A stretch of 64,000 bases of DNA from Allomuricauda ruestringensis DSM 13258 (lineage in GTDB: Bacteria; Bacteroidota; Bacteroidia; Flavobacteriales; Flavobacteriaceae), in contig NC_015945.1 of the NCBI RefSeq assembly GCF_000224085.1, positions 2,720,501-2,784,500 of the forward strand. The letters are read 5' to 3'. The notes below the pieces were generated by a model. That model saw nothing but the letters and a program-made list of their open reading frames with translations. It did no database searches and was not told the DNA's origin. This document shows, piece after piece, positions 15,822-25,441 of this stretch. The position numbers and the translations under genes are program-made. The number at the start of each line of letters is the position of its first letter. Positions within the stretch are counted from its first letter, which is position 1.

Positions 15822-17429
15822 ATGGAAAATTTAGGATGGATGGAATGGATAATCGGTTTGATTGTTGGGGGAGCGGTCTCATTTGTGGCCAATCGGTATC
15901 TCAAATACGGTTTTCTGTATTATCTCAGCATCCTGCTTATGGTGGCAATTGCCATTGGAGGGATATTCGGCTGGGACCTACTTTTGAAACAGTCGATGGG
16001 CCTATGGCTCCCTTTGTTTTTTATGCATACCGTGATCTATGGCCTGGTGGACTACCATAAGGATACGGGCAAACCATCAAAGGTGTTCGAGGTCAAGTTG
16101 AAGGTAAGAGGAAGGCCCTTGGTGCTGGGCAACATCCGTCGTGGCGTGTCCGTGATGGCCTCAGCAGGGAGCGGGAAGACCGAAAGTGTCATCTATGGCT
16201 TCTTGGAGCATTTTAAAAAAGAAGGCTTCTCGGGGGTCATCCACGATTACAAGGATTTTGAGATCACGGAAATGGCCTGTCCTCTTTGGAAAGATCAAAA
16301 GGTGCCCCTAAAGATTGTGTCCTTTGGGCCGATATACCATCGCGTGAATCCCATCGCACCCCGTTACCTTCCCGATGAGGAAAGTGTCCATGAGGTGTCC
16401 CGGGTATTGTTGGAAAACCTGATGGAACATCGGGACTCCGATGAGAACAGTACCTCCCGTTTTTTTAAGGATGCTGCTGAGGGCTTGATCAGCGGAATGA
16501 TATGGCGGCTCAAGACCGAATACCCCGACTTCTGTACGCTGCCCCATGTAATGGCCCTCTACCAGCAGTTGGGTACCAAGAGCTTAATCAAGTTTCTGAA
16601 GGGGAACCTTACCTCACGCGCCATGGCCGATGCCTTTATCAGTGGGGTAGGGTCGGAGCGACAGACCGCTGGGGTGATGAGTACCTTGGCCAATGCCATC
16701 AAAAAGATCAGTACCCGCAAGATTTTTATGGTATTGTCCGCCGATGAGATTCCATTGGATATCAATAATGAAAAGCATCCTTCGGTCATTGCCCTGGTGA
16801 ACAATCCACAAAAGGATGCTTCCCTATCTCCTGTGATCGCCACCATTATGCATACCATCTCCAAACAGATGTCAAGACGAAACCGCAAACCTTCCTTTAT
16901 GTTGTTGGAAGAGGCTTCGACCTTACGGCTATTGAACATGCACCGTATCCCGGCTACCCTTCGGAGCTACGATATTGTGAGCGTATATGTGCTACAGGAC
17001 AAGGTTCAGAACGATATGATGTACGGGGAGAAGGCCAGCAAGGCCATTTTGTCCAATCTGTCCTATCAGTTCTTTGGGAAAGTGAACGACCCGGATACGG
17101 CCCGCTATTATGAGCGGTTCTTTGAACTGGTCAAGATGCCCACCCGGAGTGTGAGCAAGAGTTCGGGTCTGAATCTGGAGCGACGCATTACAGAAGGGGA
17201 GAAAGAAGTGTCCAAACGTAGGGCCGAGGTGTTCTTCCGGTTGAAGCAGGGGGAGTTTGTGGTGTTTGCAGATGGGAAGGACCGGAAGGTACAGTTCCGA
17301 AGGCCCGAAATTCCCAAAGGGTTGCCCAAGCCCTTTGAAATCAAGGAAGGGGATTTGGAGCGGCACTATTTGAAGGTGCACCGGGAGGTAAGGTCAATTT
17401 ATAGCCAATCTAGCATTGTCAATGATTAA
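15822..17429 (+). CDS. TraG/VirD4-type coupling protein
   Basis: Inner-membrane ATPase that brings the relaxase-DNA complex to a type IV secretion channel. Two or three N-terminal helices (about residues 7-70) are followed by the Walker A motif ASAGSGKT (113-120) and a Walker-B-like FMLLEEAS. The 535-residue length is typical for mobilizable-element coupling proteins of Bacteroidota (BfmC/MobC type). No other secretion genes (TraB-TraQ) are in the window, so the element is mobilizable rather than shown to be self-transferring. A start at 15801 would overlap the relaxase gene; I prefer 15822. Confidence 0.9.
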   Translation: MENLGWMEWIIGLIVGGAVSFVANRYLKYGFLYYLSILLMVAIAIGGIFGWDLLLKQSMGLWLPLFFMHTVIYGLVDYHKDTGKPSKVFEVKLKVRGRPLVLGNIRRGVSVMASAGSGKTESVIYGFLEHFKKEGFSGVIHDYKDFEITEMACPLWKDQKVPLKIVSFGPIYHRVNPIAPRYLPDEESVHEVSRVLLENLMEHRDSDENSTSRFFKDAAEGLISGMIWRLKTEYPDFCTLPHVMALYQQLGTKSLIKFLKGNLTSRAMADAFISGVGSERQTAGVMSTLANAIKKISTRKIFMVLSADEIPLDINNEKHPSVIALVNNPQKDASLSPVIATIMHTISKQMSRRNRKPSFMLLEEASTLRLLNMHRIPATLRSYDIVSVYVLQDKVQNDMMYGEKASKAILSNLSYQFFGKVNDPDTARYYERFFELVKMPTRSVSKSSGLNLERRITEGEKEVSKRRAEVFFRLKQGEFVVFADGKDRKVQFRRPEIPKGLPKPFEIKEGDLERHYLKVHREVRSIYSQSSIVND

Positions 17430-17461
17430 ATGGAATAGAAAGCTCCTCTTAGATTTTTGAT

Positions 17462-17490
17462 TATGAGTTGGTCTATTCACTCATAGTTTT
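17462..17490. terminator. Shared hairpin between convergent coupling-protein and herA genes
   Basis: Stem TATGAGT/ACTCATA lies between two convergent genes and is followed on the plus strand by GTTTTG. It overlaps the herA stop codon. It may end transcription of the mobilization operon. Confidence 0.4.
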
Positions 17491-19226
17491 GATTGTTTGC
17501 GTAGTCCTTCAACCGCGCGGTGGATATCTTGTTTAGCCTCTTTATTACTCCATTCCTTCCAAAATTTGATTGTCGCACTATCAGGTTTAATGGTTGGTTC
17601 TGAGATGAGTACTCTTGTTGGGAGCAAGGAAGCATCTCCAACAATTAGCGCTTCACCAATATCTAAAATTGGCAATACTTCCGTTAGTCCAGATAAATTA
17701 TCAGGTAAAAGTCTTTTTACAACAGCTTGGTCTTCTGCATTTGATAGACGCAATGATATGAAATTGTTGCACTGACTTAAAACAGTTCTATTTACTTCGG
17801 CAGGTCTTTGACTTATTACAGCTAAGCTAACACCATATTTTCTACCTTCTTTGGCAATTCTTTCAAAGCTTTTTAAAGAAAGTTCAGAAGCACTATCCTG
17901 ATTAGTTCTTTCAGGAATGTAGAGATGTGCTTCATCACAAAACAGACAAATTGGATGTTGCATTTCTTTGGTTGTCCATTGTTGTACTGAAAAAATAATT
18001 CTTGCAACTAATCCTATTACTAAAGGCAAGACATCTGACGGGACTTCGGAAAAATCAATTACTTTCACTCCTGATTTATTTCCGTTGATTTCTGTTCCTT
18101 CCATCAATGAACTACAAAATTTATTCATCCAATCTATATGTAATTCATCATCTGAAACTTGAAATAGGAACCCCAAACGCTTGTCTTGACTTTTAGCTTC
18201 TAATCTTTGAACAAATCTTGTGAGTTTTCCGAAAAAAGGCCCTTGTTTTTCACTTCTTGCACCAGCAACCATTTCTTCGTCAAGCCTTTTAAGTTCATTA
18301 AGGACATTTTCAATTCTATATGGAACTGGACTATCAATTGTGATGCTGTCCTTAAAACTAGTGTCCTTTATATCATCAAGGTATTTTTGTTTCTCGGTAA
18401 ATACGGTTTTTGAAAAAAGCATTGCTTGATTAGGGGCATTGCTGTCGCTTCTATCAAGCAGCATAGCGAGCATTTCTTCGTATGTTAAAAGCCAATATGG
18501 AATCATAAGAACACCTTTCTCAAGGTTTCGGGTTTTTCCTAAATCGGAAGGATTAGCAACTTTTAAATGTTGAATGCCATCAGCCTTAAAGTGCTCGCCA
18601 CTGTATTCTCCGTGTATGTCAAATAGGATTCCATTTGCCATAGGAAGTTTTGCTATTTGTTCGATTGTTCGAGCAACACACCAAGATTTTCCCGAACCTG
18701 TGCTCCCAACAATTACCGCATGACGTTGAAATAGTTTATCTCCATCCAAATAGGCATCAGCATTTTCATCAATGGAATATTTTCCAATTGATAAAGGGAT
18801 TTCATAGTTTTCTTTAGATGAAATAGTTTGCATGAACTTGGTAATATTTTCTCCATCTATTGGAAAACATTTTGCTTCTATTTCGGGAACTGTATCAAGT
18901 GTTCTTTTGAATACGTTTTCTTTTTCTCCATGCTTATTCAATAGCGTACCTATTAAGTTCACTTTTAGAATATTTTCAGTGAAAAGGAAATTATTTAATC
19001 CTAAATCATCACCTGTTGGCTGCTCATTATCTGAAGCCTTTCTTGTTATTCGGTTGATTATTCCTATTAGGTGCTGTCCAGCCTTTGAACTTTGAATCGC
19101 TACTAAGTGATTTACTTGGAGTTTTCTCAGTTTTTCAAGTTCATCAACTTTAATAATTAGTGTTGCCGTGTCAACACTGAAAACCGTTCCGATAGAAGAA
19201 TTATCTTTAAAAGTGAATATTGCCAT
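17481..19226 (-). CDS. herA: HerA-type hexameric ATPase of a SIR2-HerA defence pair
   Basis: A 581-residue HerA/FtsK-like ATPase. It has an N-terminal HAS-barrel-like domain, Walker A GSTGSGKS (174-181), the HerA segment GILFDIHGEYSG (199-210), Walker B LFCDEAH (428-434) and the distal SQRPAEVNR loop. HerA assembles as a hexamer, and in SIR2-HerA (Nezha) anti-phage systems it forms a complex with the SIR2 NADase. The adjacent sir2-like gene 6 bases upstream makes this the most direct reading. It is the last gene of the five-gene defence operon. Base composition is clearly AT-richer than the mobilization genes, which points to separate acquisition. Confidence 0.92.
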   Translation of the reverse strand: MAIFTFKDNSSIGTVFSVDTATLIIKVDELEKLRKLQVNHLVAIQSSKAGQHLIGIINRITRKASDNEQPTGDDLGLNNFLFTENILKVNLIGTLLNKHGEKENVFKRTLDTVPEIEAKCFPIDGENITKFMQTISSKENYEIPLSIGKYSIDENADAYLDGDKLFQRHAVIVGSTGSGKSWCVARTIEQIAKLPMANGILFDIHGEYSGEHFKADGIQHLKVANPSDLGKTRNLEKGVLMIPYWLLTYEEMLAMLLDRSDSNAPNQAMLFSKTVFTEKQKYLDDIKDTSFKDSITIDSPVPYRIENVLNELKRLDEEMVAGARSEKQGPFFGKLTRFVQRLEAKSQDKRLGFLFQVSDDELHIDWMNKFCSSLMEGTEINGNKSGVKVIDFSEVPSDVLPLVIGLVARIIFSVQQWTTKEMQHPICLFCDEAHLYIPERTNQDSASELSLKSFERIAKEGRKYGVSLAVISQRPAEVNRTVLSQCNNFISLRLSNAEDQAVVKRLLPDNLSGLTEVLPILDIGEALIVGDASLLPTRVLISEPTIKPDSATIKFWKEWSNKEAKQDIHRAVEGLRKQSKL

Positions 19227-19232
19227 AGTTCG

Positions 19233-20252
19233 TCATTCGATTAGTTTGAGATATTCAGCTAAGTTCCAATAGCCCACATTTTCCATTATATGTTCTCCCT
19301 GACTTGATGAATAAATTTTTGTGTTTGAACCTTCATTTTCCTCCATCAAGATGTAATTTTTACATCCACCACCTATTATTGCTTCTTTTGTTTTTGGAGT
19401 TAATTCCTTTGTAATTACAATTATGGGTTTTGTCTTAATTTGCTGGATAAGTTTTGGTTGGACATGGACATCATTAAAACCGTAACCAATGCACATGTAG
19501 CCATTTGCATTTTGAATTTCATTATCTGCTTGTGCGAATATAGTTCTGTAAGGTTCATTGTGTGTTTCTGCATATTTACTGAGACCAGGAGTTACAATTA
19601 AAGGCTTGTAATTTTGTGGAATCTCTTGGCGTAAAGGCAAGTGAACATTTTCTTTTTCAATTGTTTCAAACCAATCTAAAGAACCATGAACTTTCCAAAT
19701 ATTTGCTTGTCCGCTATATCCCTTGATGGTCGCTAAAGCATTAGTTTGGATGTTATCAGAAAAATGTCCGATATAGTTTTGGGCATAGCCTGTACATATA
19801 AATGCTTCTGCTGTGCTTGCACTATATTCAGCAATACGATCATAATTAGTAGTAACTACGGAAATTTTTCTGTTAGTTGTTGAAAGCAAATATTTCATGA
19901 GTTCAACTAATGGAAATTCTTCTCCTTTTATTACAAATTGTTCGTATGCCTTTAAGTCATCTTCCGAAATTAAATTCCAAGTTGCTTTAATGATTGCATT
20001 TAAAACGTTAGTGTTGAGTTGTATTCCCAATAAGGTTTTTTCTAAATCTCTGTTTTCGTCCAGACTTTTTTTAAATGTTTCAAGCTGGGAGTTGTCAATG
20101 TCATTATCAAACGATAACGAATTTTTTAGATGCTCTCCAAGCTTCCACATTGAAGGCAGGCCAAAAGGAATAGACGCACCACTTCCTAAAATGATAAGAG
20201 GAACTTTATTTGTCCAATCTTGTAGCTGTTTTAATAGTGCCTCAAAGTCCAT
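19233..20252 (-). CDS. SIR2-like NADase, partner of HerA
   Basis: A 339-residue SIR2-domain protein. Rossmann motif LGSGASIPFG (22-31), the T-T-N-Y-D segment (134-138) and the catalytic-type K-V-H-G-S with His189 are intact, followed by CIGYGFNDVH late in the fold. SIR2 proteins of defence systems destroy NAD when a phage is sensed, causing growth arrest or death; with HerA this is the known Nezha arrangement. There is no extra N- or C-terminal sensor domain. The gene begins one base after the methyltransferase stop, so the pair is wired into the restriction-modification transcript. Confidence 0.9.
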   Translation of the reverse strand: MDFEALLKQLQDWTNKVPLIILGSGASIPFGLPSMWKLGEHLKNSLSFDNDIDNSQLETFKKSLDENRDLEKTLLGIQLNTNVLNAIIKATWNLISEDDLKAYEQFVIKGEEFPLVELMKYLLSTTNRKISVVTTNYDRIAEYSASTAEAFICTGYAQNYIGHFSDNIQTNALATIKGYSGQANIWKVHGSLDWFETIEKENVHLPLRQEIPQNYKPLIVTPGLSKYAETHNEPYRTIFAQADNEIQNANGYMCIGYGFNDVHVQPKLIQQIKTKPIIVITKELTPKTKEAIIGGGCKNYILMEENEGSNTKIYSSSQGEHIMENVGYWNLAEYLKLIE

Positions 20253-20253
20253 C

Positions 20254-21861
20254 TTATTTCCCTCTGTTCAATCTACGTTTTGATAATTTCCTCCAAATGC
20301 TGTCTGCTAATTCAATTTCTGAATCGGTAAAACCAAAGTTCTCTTTTAGAATCTTTTGATTCGTGATTTTCAGGATTTCGGAAATGTCTTTTTTAGCCCG
20401 AATCATTTTGTCGATTTCAGGTAATAAGTCAGCGTTATTTGAATTGTAAGGAAGTAGTATTTCTTCCACTTCATTTGGCATTAGTTCCAACACGCCACCG
20501 CCATGACTTCTACCGCATATTTCTGAAAATGCCAAAGACAAAGAATTGTAATAACTTGCTGTTAACGCTTTTATCTCTGCATTCGGTTTCACCATTACAC
20601 GGTGCATAGTGTCTGTTGTATATGCTTCCGCTTCATTGATAATGAGTTTGGGATAAAGATTATTTCTGCGAATGAAAAGTGCATCCGAAATTCTCAAAGA
20701 AGGCACAATTTGCCATTCGTCACGGATTCTACATTTGTAGCCTTCGTTTATCTTTTGTTCTTCGCCCCAAGCTATATAATCTCTTGCCCCCAAAGAACCG
20801 TTTAAATCATTCTTTTTAGGGAAAGTCAGCAAATGTGTTCGAGCTTCCATTGCACGATTTTTTTGCCAATCCTTTTGCGTAAAAATGGCACTCGGCACTT
20901 GCACGCTTCTACCGACTAAAGGCTTAGCGTACTTTTCTAAATCGTAAAATTGAACCGTTGAAAGCGGAACGGTAAAAAATGGATTTGAACCTGTTGTAAT
21001 GCCCACTTCAACTTTTGCATATTTACCAAGTTTCTGGATTTGTTGGTTTTCTTGAAGTCGTTCTAAAAAGTCGATTTCCTTTTGGTCAAGAAAATAGAAT
21101 GTCCATTTATTTGATTTGAAATCAATTCTCTTTTTAGGGCTTTTCAAACGTGAAACGTCCAGATTTTGAAGCTCTTCGGCATCACGTAGTTCCAAATGCT
21201 CAATTAAGTGCGTTTTAGAATTGTTCTTTTCACAAAGCAATAAAACCACTTCTTGTTGAATGTCAGGAAAAACCAATTTTTCGAAAGAAACGATATTGAT
21301 TTTGTTGTAAAACTTAGCGAGAAATTCACGTAAAGTTTGAGCGTAAGAAACTTGTAAAATCTCAGCAGGAAGCACAAAACCAATTTTTCCCTGTTCCTTT
21401 AGAAGAAGGGACGAACCAACCACAAATGAAACCCAGGCATTGGTCAGTTTTGAATATTTCAAATTGGCTTTATCGAAAATTTCAGCAGCAAACTTTTGTT
21501 GTTGCTTATCGAAATACTGGTAACGGATATAAGGAGGATTTCCAATAATAAGATCAAAACGCTTTTTGGTGTTGATGCAGAAATCGTGAAAATCGGAATG
21601 AATCACTTTCGAATCAGCCAATCCAATATTTCTTGATTTTTCGGCTTCAACTTCATCAAATTCAATGGCTGTTACCGAATTGTATTTATAACCGCCTTTT
21701 TGAATCTCTTCCAAGAATACACCATCACCGCAACTTGGCTCCAGTATTTCCAGTTCTTTATTGCCATTGAAAGCCCATTTTAAAATAAAGGCTGCAATGG
21801 GATTAGGAGTGTAAAATCCACCCCTTAACTTTTCTTCGGATGCGTTTTTAATGAGCTGCAT
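20254..21861 (-). CDS. DNA adenine methyltransferase (Eco57I-like M protein)
   Basis: A 535-residue N6-adenine methyltransferase. The SAM motif EPSCGDGVF (41-49) is followed by the catalytic NPPYIRYQ (108-115), the gamma-type order, and a C-terminal part like TaqI-type target recognition. Eco57I systems use exactly such a separate methyltransferase beside a fused nuclease-methyltransferase, because the fused enzyme marks only one strand. The start overlaps the end of the type IIG gene by 14 bases. Modification probably protects host DNA against the neighbour enzyme; that both recognise the same site is inferred. Confidence 0.9.
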   Translation of the reverse strand: MQLIKNASEEKLRGGFYTPNPIAAFILKWAFNGNKELEILEPSCGDGVFLEEIQKGGYKYNSVTAIEFDEVEAEKSRNIGLADSKVIHSDFHDFCINTKKRFDLIIGNPPYIRYQYFDKQQQKFAAEIFDKANLKYSKLTNAWVSFVVGSSLLLKEQGKIGFVLPAEILQVSYAQTLREFLAKFYNKINIVSFEKLVFPDIQQEVVLLLCEKNNSKTHLIEHLELRDAEELQNLDVSRLKSPKKRIDFKSNKWTFYFLDQKEIDFLERLQENQQIQKLGKYAKVEVGITTGSNPFFTVPLSTVQFYDLEKYAKPLVGRSVQVPSAIFTQKDWQKNRAMEARTHLLTFPKKNDLNGSLGARDYIAWGEEQKINEGYKCRIRDEWQIVPSLRISDALFIRRNNLYPKLIINEAEAYTTDTMHRVMVKPNAEIKALTASYYNSLSLAFSEICGRSHGGGVLELMPNEVEEILLPYNSNNADLLPEIDKMIRAKKDISEILKITNQKILKENFGFTDSEIELADSIWRKLSKRRLNRGK

Positions 21862-24826
21862 ACAATTCAGAAATTAAAGGGATTAGATTATCAACTTCTC
21901 CCAGATTATACAATGCTTTTAATATGTCGTTTAATTCGGTTTTCTTGTTACCGAACTGACGTTTAAGCGGAATTAGCTCCCTTTGGTTTCCTGCATTTTG
22001 GTCTATTTGACCCTGCAACTGAATTAATGCTTCTTGAAGTGAAGCGATTTTATCGTGTAACTCTTTTTCCGTTTCATTTTCAAAATCAATTACTCGAATA
22101 GGGAGTTTCTTCAAAACCTTTGTTCCACGAGCAATGTAGCCACCTCTGAAAACTTCTCCGTTAAGTGCTGAGAACCATTCCAAATATTTTGAGTTCAGCA
22201 AAGCTTGAATGTAATAGATGGAATAGGAGAAATCTTCGGGCAGAGTTATCATACAATATCCTGCTGTTCCACCTGATGAAATCAAAGTTCCATAATAATC
22301 AATGGCGTACTTGTTTCCTTGGGATAAAACACCAACTATGATTTTTGCAGGTACATCACATTTGTCCAGACTTTGGTGTCGTCCATATCTGTACCATTCA
22401 TTTTCTGTTTCAGGTGTCGGCTTAATATCCCTTTTTGGATTATTTAGAGCTTCTTTATAGTGGTTCAAGTAAGCAAAAGCATTCGGATAATCCGATTCCA
22501 ATTGTTCAATTTCTACAAACTGAATGCCTTCATCTGTTTTCAGATAAGGATAGATAACAAAAGCATTGGGCGAAAAAGGGCGATAAGTGTTTAGGTTATC
22601 CGAACCACTGGACGTTTTGAAATAAGGTCGGGTTAATTCCTTCTCTATTTTCCAATCAGTACCGTCCTTTTGAAAATAGTAAAATTGTTCGTCCTCATTT
22701 GTTGCTGTATGGATGTAAATATTGTTGGCACTGGTTTGTATGCCGTTATAAATGTTTTCTGAACCAATTAATAATTCTAATGTTTGAGATTGGCTTTCAA
22801 TGGATTCAAAAATTGGTTTTAAGTTTCCCGGAACCAATGTCCAACCATCATCATCCAATTTTTCAAATTCTACAGAATCGTAATTGTGAGAAGCAATATT
22901 TCTTGTTTTCCAATCCTTTAAAGATTGAACTTCCAAATAATTCAGGTGTTCCTGCTCTGTTTTTTTTAGGATTAATAAGCAAGTGTAAGTTGTTTTATCT
23001 TGAAAGATTTGATTTGCTCCAAAGGAGATAATTTGCTCAACTTCTTTTTTGGAAGCTAAGAACTCTCGTAATTTTTTCCCTGCTCCAACTTTTGTGAACT
23101 TGCTTGGAACAATGTATCCAAAAAGTCCATTCGGTTTGAGCAAATTCAATCCTCTTTCAATAAACAGGAAATATTTGTCGAACTGCTTGTAAGCAGATTG
23201 GTAATGTGTTTTGTACAATGGCAATTCCAAAGGCGTGAATTGCTTCATGTGTTCGGTTGCCATATAAGGCGGATTGCCAACAATTACGTCAAATTTGGTC
23301 GCACCAAAATCATAAGGATTAATATCCCGTTGGTTTTCGGCTGATGTTTTTTCGGAATCTAAAAGGCTGTTTCCAAAGTGGATGTTCGCATCCATATTTG
23401 GAAGGGCGGGAGTTGGAATGGTGTTGTTGTCTTCGTTTTCCAATAATTTCAACAGTAAGCCGAATTTGCAAGCTTCAACCGCATTGTAATCTTTGTCAAC
23501 TCCGAAAATGCAATTGGTTAAAAGTTGTCGTTTGGTTTCAAATTTGAGTTTGTATGTGCTGATTGCTGTTTGTATCAGTTCAGCAGGATTGTTTTTCAAA
23601 TAATAATCGACCAATGTATCATGCAACAATTGGTACGTTTCAAGCAAAAAAGCCCCCGAACCACAAGCAATATCAGCAAATGATGATTGCAGTATTTCAG
23701 TGTCGGTTTTTCCTTCACAGTGTTTTGCAATGGTTTCTCTGAGAATGTCCTGAATGATAAATGTTGGTGTGGTTACAATGTCCCTGTCAATGTGTTCGGG
23801 TTTCTTTTCAAGTGTTATTCCTTCGTTAGTGATTTTGAGTTGTTCTCCAAGGAAGATTTCATAGATGTTCCCGAGAATATCCGAAGCGAAAACCACAAAC
23901 GAGTATGTGCTTTCAGGAAAATAAAGTTGTTTAATGATTATCCAAAAGGCCGAACTATTATTGGTTATAATTTCTTCGGTTAACGCATGATTGAAAAGTC
24001 CTGCATTGTATTTTCTATCGGCTTCTCTGAATTTTTGAATAAGTGCGTTGAAATCTTCATTGTCAGCGAAATTCAGAAGCGTTTTATAAACTTCAATGTT
24101 CCTGTCTTCGCATACCCGAAGAAAAATGATACTGTTGATGTAGCTTTGAACAATGTCGTTTAATTGAGCTTCATCCAACTGGTTTTGGTGGGAGTGGATT
24201 TCTTTTCCGAGAATTAAACGCCATTCATTAATTTGTTTCAGAAATAAATCATCAACACTGGAAAGTTTGAGTTGGCTTTCAATTTCTTTCCAGATTTCGT
24301 CAAATTCACCTGTGTAAACAACCTCGTGGCTAAGCTGTTTTTGAATTTCTTCAAATGCTTTTTCGTATTCCGTGTAGTGGTAAAGTTTTATTCGTGCTTT
24401 CGTTGCAGAATCGTCTTTGTCCACTTTTTGAGAGCAGTCATAAATGGCCAAGTGTTCAAAGTTGGAAAGAACGGATATTTTGAGTTTGGCCGTAAAACCA
24501 TATCTGCGAACCTGTTTCGCAGGTTCGGTATCAGAATCTATTTTTACGTGAGGCTTCTTGGCTTCTAAGAAAAATTTTCGTTCAGAAAAAAGTCTGAAAG
24601 TATAGTCAGGTTTTTTCGTGTTACTATTCGCATCTTCTCGAAGAGCTTCTTCAACCAAGACTTCTCTTTCATTGGTCGGTTTTCCGTGATTGTTTTTGAT
24701 GTCCCAACCCAACATTTCAAATAATGGGTCTAAGAAATCGGTACGCAACTGCGTTTCGTTGTAGTCTGCTTTCAAATAAGCAGTTCTGTTTGCATGATAT
24801 TTTTGAACAAGGTCTTTAATCGTCAT
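21848..24826 (-). CDS. Type IIG restriction-modification enzyme (Eco57I-like)
   Basis: A 992-residue single-chain nuclease plus methyltransferase. The N-terminal PD-(D/E)xK nuclease shows KKPDYTF (Pro73-Asp74) and FFLEAKK (Glu88, Lys90), and is followed by a helical linker. The methyltransferase has DIACGSGAF (385-393) and NPPYMATEH (518-526), then a TaqI-like target recognition region and a terminal coiled coil. All catalytic motifs look intact. The domain order matches Eco57I. It lies directly after the controller gene and overlaps the separate methyltransferase by 14 bases. The recognition site cannot be predicted here. Confidence 0.92.
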   Translation of the reverse strand: MTIKDLVQKYHANRTAYLKADYNETQLRTDFLDPLFEMLGWDIKNNHGKPTNEREVLVEEALREDANSNTKKPDYTFRLFSERKFFLEAKKPHVKIDSDTEPAKQVRRYGFTAKLKISVLSNFEHLAIYDCSQKVDKDDSATKARIKLYHYTEYEKAFEEIQKQLSHEVVYTGEFDEIWKEIESQLKLSSVDDLFLKQINEWRLILGKEIHSHQNQLDEAQLNDIVQSYINSIIFLRVCEDRNIEVYKTLLNFADNEDFNALIQKFREADRKYNAGLFNHALTEEIITNNSSAFWIIIKQLYFPESTYSFVVFASDILGNIYEIFLGEQLKITNEGITLEKKPEHIDRDIVTTPTFIIQDILRETIAKHCEGKTDTEILQSSFADIACGSGAFLLETYQLLHDTLVDYYLKNNPAELIQTAISTYKLKFETKRQLLTNCIFGVDKDYNAVEACKFGLLLKLLENEDNNTIPTPALPNMDANIHFGNSLLDSEKTSAENQRDINPYDFGATKFDVIVGNPPYMATEHMKQFTPLELPLYKTHYQSAYKQFDKYFLFIERGLNLLKPNGLFGYIVPSKFTKVGAGKKLREFLASKKEVEQIISFGANQIFQDKTTYTCLLILKKTEQEHLNYLEVQSLKDWKTRNIASHNYDSVEFEKLDDDGWTLVPGNLKPIFESIESQSQTLELLIGSENIYNGIQTSANNIYIHTATNEDEQFYYFQKDGTDWKIEKELTRPYFKTSSGSDNLNTYRPFSPNAFVIYPYLKTDEGIQFVEIEQLESDYPNAFAYLNHYKEALNNPKRDIKPTPETENEWYRYGRHQSLDKCDVPAKIIVGVLSQGNKYAIDYYGTLISSGGTAGYCMITLPEDFSYSIYYIQALLNSKYLEWFSALNGEVFRGGYIARGTKVLKKLPIRVIDFENETEKELHDKIASLQEALIQLQGQIDQNAGNQRELIPLKRQFGNKKTELNDILKALYNLGEVDNLIPLISELYAAH

Positions 24827-24828
24827 GG

Positions 24829-25161
24829 TTATAAGTCAAGCGAACCTTGTTGAAGATTCTTGTTTTTTAAGTATTTGATTTTTTCTTCGGCAACTTTTAG
24901 AATTTGGTCTGGATTTTCTTCTTGCATCAAGTCGTAAGCAACTTTGTCACTCATCAGGATAAGCCCTAAGTCTTCTTCACTTTCGTTGAATAAATCCGCT
25001 AAAAGCGGTAGCATTTCCTTGTTGGCAGAACGTTCTCCACGTTCAATTTTACTGAGTGTGGATGGGTCAATGTCCAATGCCGCTGCAACTTTTCTAAGTG
25101 GAAGTTTTTGGTTTTCCCTTAATGCTCTTATATGTTCCCCAAACGATTCTTTTGTTGTCAT
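24829..25161 (-). CDS. XRE-family controller protein of the defence operon
   Basis: A 110-residue helix-turn-helix protein: LRENQKLPLRKVAAALDIDP and STLSKIERGER form the DNA-binding part, and the C-terminal part is charged and helical. Small XRE proteins just before restriction genes often act as C proteins that time endonuclease expression. It is first in the operon, 2 bases before the type IIG gene, and a 15-bp dyad lies 29 bases upstream of its ATG. Since sir2 and herA follow on the same strand without a gap, it may control all five genes. Confidence 0.86.
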   Translation of the reverse strand: MTTKESFGEHIRALRENQKLPLRKVAAALDIDPSTLSKIERGERSANKEMLPLLADLFNESEEDLGLILMSDKVAYDLMQEENPDQILKVAEEKIKYLKNKNLQQGSLDL

Positions 25162-25190
25162 TTCTTTTTCTGTTCTTGAAAATTATTTCA

Positions 25191-25205
25191 GGACAATGGT
25201 TGTCC
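25191..25205. promoter_or_regulatory. Putative operator (C-box) of the defence operon
   Basis: The dyad GGACAA-TGG-TTGTCC lies 29 bases upstream of the controller ATG. C proteins of restriction systems bind such dyads over their own promoter. It has two exact 6-base arms. Confidence 0.55.
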
Positions 25206-25441
25206 AAATCTAAGTAATTTAATTGATTTTTAATCTATTTAGGTTTGAAATCAAGCTTACGAAATAACAATGCCTGGGGTATGAATTTAACCCAATCATC
25301 TCTAAATTATGTTTGCTACGAAAATGTAATAGCAGTATGGGCGCAGTCCCATCAACCAACCAATAAGGTTGAGGGGGGGTAGCGGGACTAAAAGGTAGAA
25401 ATTTTATAGAATTGAGTCTGGGAAATGATTTCGACCCGATT
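25206..25441. other. Intergenic region between the two XRE genes
   Basis: No gene seen. A compound hairpin lies at 25345-25389 (AGTCCC and TCAACC pairing with GGTTGA and GGGACT). It could end transcription of the upstream XRE gene or mark an insertion border of the defence cassette. Confidence 0.4.

Noticed and set aside
14792..17429. Complete conjugation machinery
   Set aside because: Only relaxase, accessory protein and coupling protein are present; no mating-pair formation genes are in the window.
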